This document shows, in pieces, positions 6,039 to 7,284 of a stretch of 7,284 nt of DNA. The stretch is from Candidatus Eiseniibacteriota bacterium. Its GTDB lineage: Bacteria; Eisenbacteria; RBG-16-71-46; JABDJR01. Made by a program: the position numbers and the translations under genes. A model generated the notes under the pieces. The model saw nothing but the letters and a program-made list of their open reading frames with translations. It was not told the origin of the DNA and made no database searches. How positions within the stretch are numbered: position 1 is the first letter of the stretch; every line of letters starts with the position of its first letter. The stretch covers positions 1-7,284 of the forward strand of contig JABDJR010000050.1 of assembly GCA_013003415.1 (NCBI GenBank), in the 5' to 3' direction.

Positions 6039-7220
6039 ATGAGCAAGAAACGCGGCCTGCGTGTATTTAGCTTTGTTCTTATCGGCCTCATCCTTCTCGC
6101 GGGTGGCGCCTTCTTTGCCCAGCAACAATTTATGGGCGGTAGCGAAGAGGCCATCGCCTCAGCCGATTCCACCGGTACCAACGACACGGCGGAAAACAAA
6201 TCGGACGAAAACGAGGAAGAAGAAAAGGAAGAGGTGCGCGTTCCGGTTGAACTCGCGGTCGCGAACCACATCGACATTCCTTCTTACTTCCAGTCCACCG
6301 GCTCTCTTGAGCCCCGGCGCCAAATCAACTTAGTCACCAAAGCGGCCGGTCAAGTGACTCGCCTTCGGTTTGACGAGGGAGACATGGTCAAGAAAGGCCA
6401 GATCCTCCTCGAAATGGATCGTCGTGAAGAAGCGATTGAGCTTGAAAAAGCGGAAGTCAACGTGGCCACGGCAAAGCGTGAGCTAGAGCGAACCCAAGAG
6501 CTTTCGGGCAAGGGGCTGGCCGCCGATCGGGAACAAGAAGAAACCCAAAAGGCTCTCGACTTGGCCAAACACGAACGTGATCTGGCTAAGGTTCGCCTTG
6601 AGAACATGACCTTGCGCGCTCCCTTTGAAGGTCGAATCACCGAGCGAACGGTCGAACTGGGACAAACTCTAACCGTGGGACAGTCCATTCTTACGCTCGC
6701 CGACATTTCCCCTTTGGAAGTGAAGCTCTTCCTCCCTGAAAAACTCGTGACCAGCCTTCGCGTGGGTCAAACGGTTGAGATTCGGCCCGACATTGAGCCT
6801 GACCGCATTCTGGACGGATCGGTCTATCAGATTTCTCCCGTAGTTGACGCGGCCACCTCAACCGTCAAAGTCACGCTCCAAGTCATGAACAAGCTTGGCG
6901 GGGCTCGCATGGGGAGCTTCGTTCGCGCGCGCATCACCACCGACATCCACGAAAACGTGGTTGCCATTCCCAAGCGATCTTTAGTGCCGGAAGCCGGAGC
7001 GAACTACGTCTTTATTGCCGAGGCCGACTCGGTGCGCAAGGTGCCGGTTGTGGTTGGTTATAGCGACGATGACAACATCGAGATCACCGAAGGCTTGGCC
7101 CCCGGTGAGTCGGTTGTGAAAGTGGGTCAGGGCGGATTACGCCACGGATCCAAGATTCGCGACCTTGCCAAAGAGGAAGAAGACAAAAGCGAATCTCTCG
7201 CCAGCACCGACGGAGAATAA
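6039..7220 (+). CDS. RND efflux periplasmic adaptor subunit (AcrA/MdtA/HlyD-type membrane fusion protein)
   Basis: Adaptor of 393 residues for a second tripartite efflux pump. Residues 9-27 form one hydrophobic helix with no lipobox Cys, so it is probably anchored as an uncleaved signal anchor. A strongly acidic, low-complexity linker follows (about 36-65, with E59-E60-E61-E62). The lipoyl half FDEGDMVKKGQILLEMD (111-127), an alpha hairpin (about 129-190) and the second lipoyl half LRAPFEGRITER (192-203) with VELGQTLTVGQSILTLAD (205-222) are clear, then beta-barrel and membrane-proximal domains ending in the GLAPGESVVKVGQGGLRHG segment and a charged tail. The start at 6039 has GGAG 10 nt upstream; the in-frame TTG at 5985 has no ribosome-binding site and would add 18 residues before the anchor. 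The permease begins 3 nt after its stop, so the two form an operon. Substrate unknown; unlike the first adaptor it has no Cys/His array. Confidence 0.95.
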   Translation: MSKKRGLRVFSFVLIGLILLAGGAFFAQQQFMGGSEEAIASADSTGTNDTAENKSDENEEEEKEEVRVPVELAVANHIDIPSYFQSTGSLEPRRQINLVTKAAGQVTRLRFDEGDMVKKGQILLEMDRREEAIELEKAEVNVATAKRELERTQELSGKGLAADREQEETQKALDLAKHERDLAKVRLENMTLRAPFEGRITERTVELGQTLTVGQSILTLADISPLEVKLFLPEKLVTSLRVGQTVEIRPDIEPDRILDGSVYQISPVVDAATSTVKVTLQVMNKLGGARMGSFVRARITTDIHENVVAIPKRSLVPEAGANYVFIAEADSVRKVPVVVGYSDDDNIEITEGLAPGESVVKVGQGGLRHGSKIRDLAKEEEDKSESLASTDGE

Positions 7221-7223
7221 GCC

Positions 7224-7284
7224 ATGCGCAGCATTATCACGTACGCGGTTGAACACCGTGTGACCATGCTCATGGTCACCCTCG
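7224..7284 (+). CDS. RND efflux permease, N-terminal 20 codons only (runs off the right edge)
   Basis: The ATG at 7224 lies 3 nt after the adaptor stop, with GGAG at 7212-7215 inside the adaptor's last codons, 8 nt before the start. The readable residues MRSIITYAVEHRVTMLMVTL resemble the first amphipathic stretch and beginning of helix 1 of RND pumps (short charged head, then a hydrophobic helix). Identification rests mostly on position after an RND adaptor. Which RND subfamily it belongs to cannot be told from 20 residues. Confidence 0.8.
   Translation, partial: MRSIITYAVEHRVTMLMVTL

Overview
The window comes from a Gram-negative bacterium of moderately high GC content. Tripartite RND efflux parts, a periplasmic lipoprotein and a TRAP transporter all require an inner membrane plus periplasm. 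I cannot name the phylum from sequence alone. The tandem Cys/His repeats in the first adaptor are, from memory, a feature of RND adaptors in Planctomycetota, Myxococcota and related environmental lineages, but this is only a hint.

Layout. (1) Positions 1-2840, minus strand: a heavy-metal efflux RND pair, a CzcB/CusB-like lipoprotein adaptor followed by a CzcA/CusA-like permease that runs off the left edge. (2) Positions 2841-2931: a short divergent promoter region with two abutting perfect 10-bp palindromes. (3) Positions 2932-3363, plus strand: an ArsR-family metalloregulator with the Cys-x-Cys sensor motif, divergent from the efflux pair. (4) Positions 3400-3924, plus strand: an unrecognised probable exported protein, just downstream of the regulator. 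(5) Positions 3886-5762, minus strand: a TRAP transporter small/large permease pair (DctQ, DctM), convergent with and slightly overlapping the unknown gene. No solute-binding protein (DctP) gene is visible. (6) Positions 5763-6038: a 276-bp divergent intergenic region. (7) Positions 6039-7284, plus strand: a second RND adaptor with a membrane anchor, and the first 20 codons of its permease.

How it works together. The left part reads as a metal-resistance module. The ArsR-type repressor probably controls itself and the divergent adaptor-permease operon from the shared palindromic site. The adaptor captures or hands over metal in the periplasm and the CzcA-type pump exports it using the proton gradient. 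No outer-membrane channel is in the window. The TRAP pair and the second RND operon look like separate transport units with no visible link to metal.

The main points of interest are: an in-frame TAA that cuts the last 26 codons off the metal-efflux adaptor although the sequence after it still encodes a family-like C-terminus in the same frame; a regular array of C-x2-H-x6-C-x2-C modules at the adaptor N-terminus; and a symmetric promoter/operator whose palindrome holds a -10 hexamer on both strands, with the regulator possibly translated from a leaderless mRNA.
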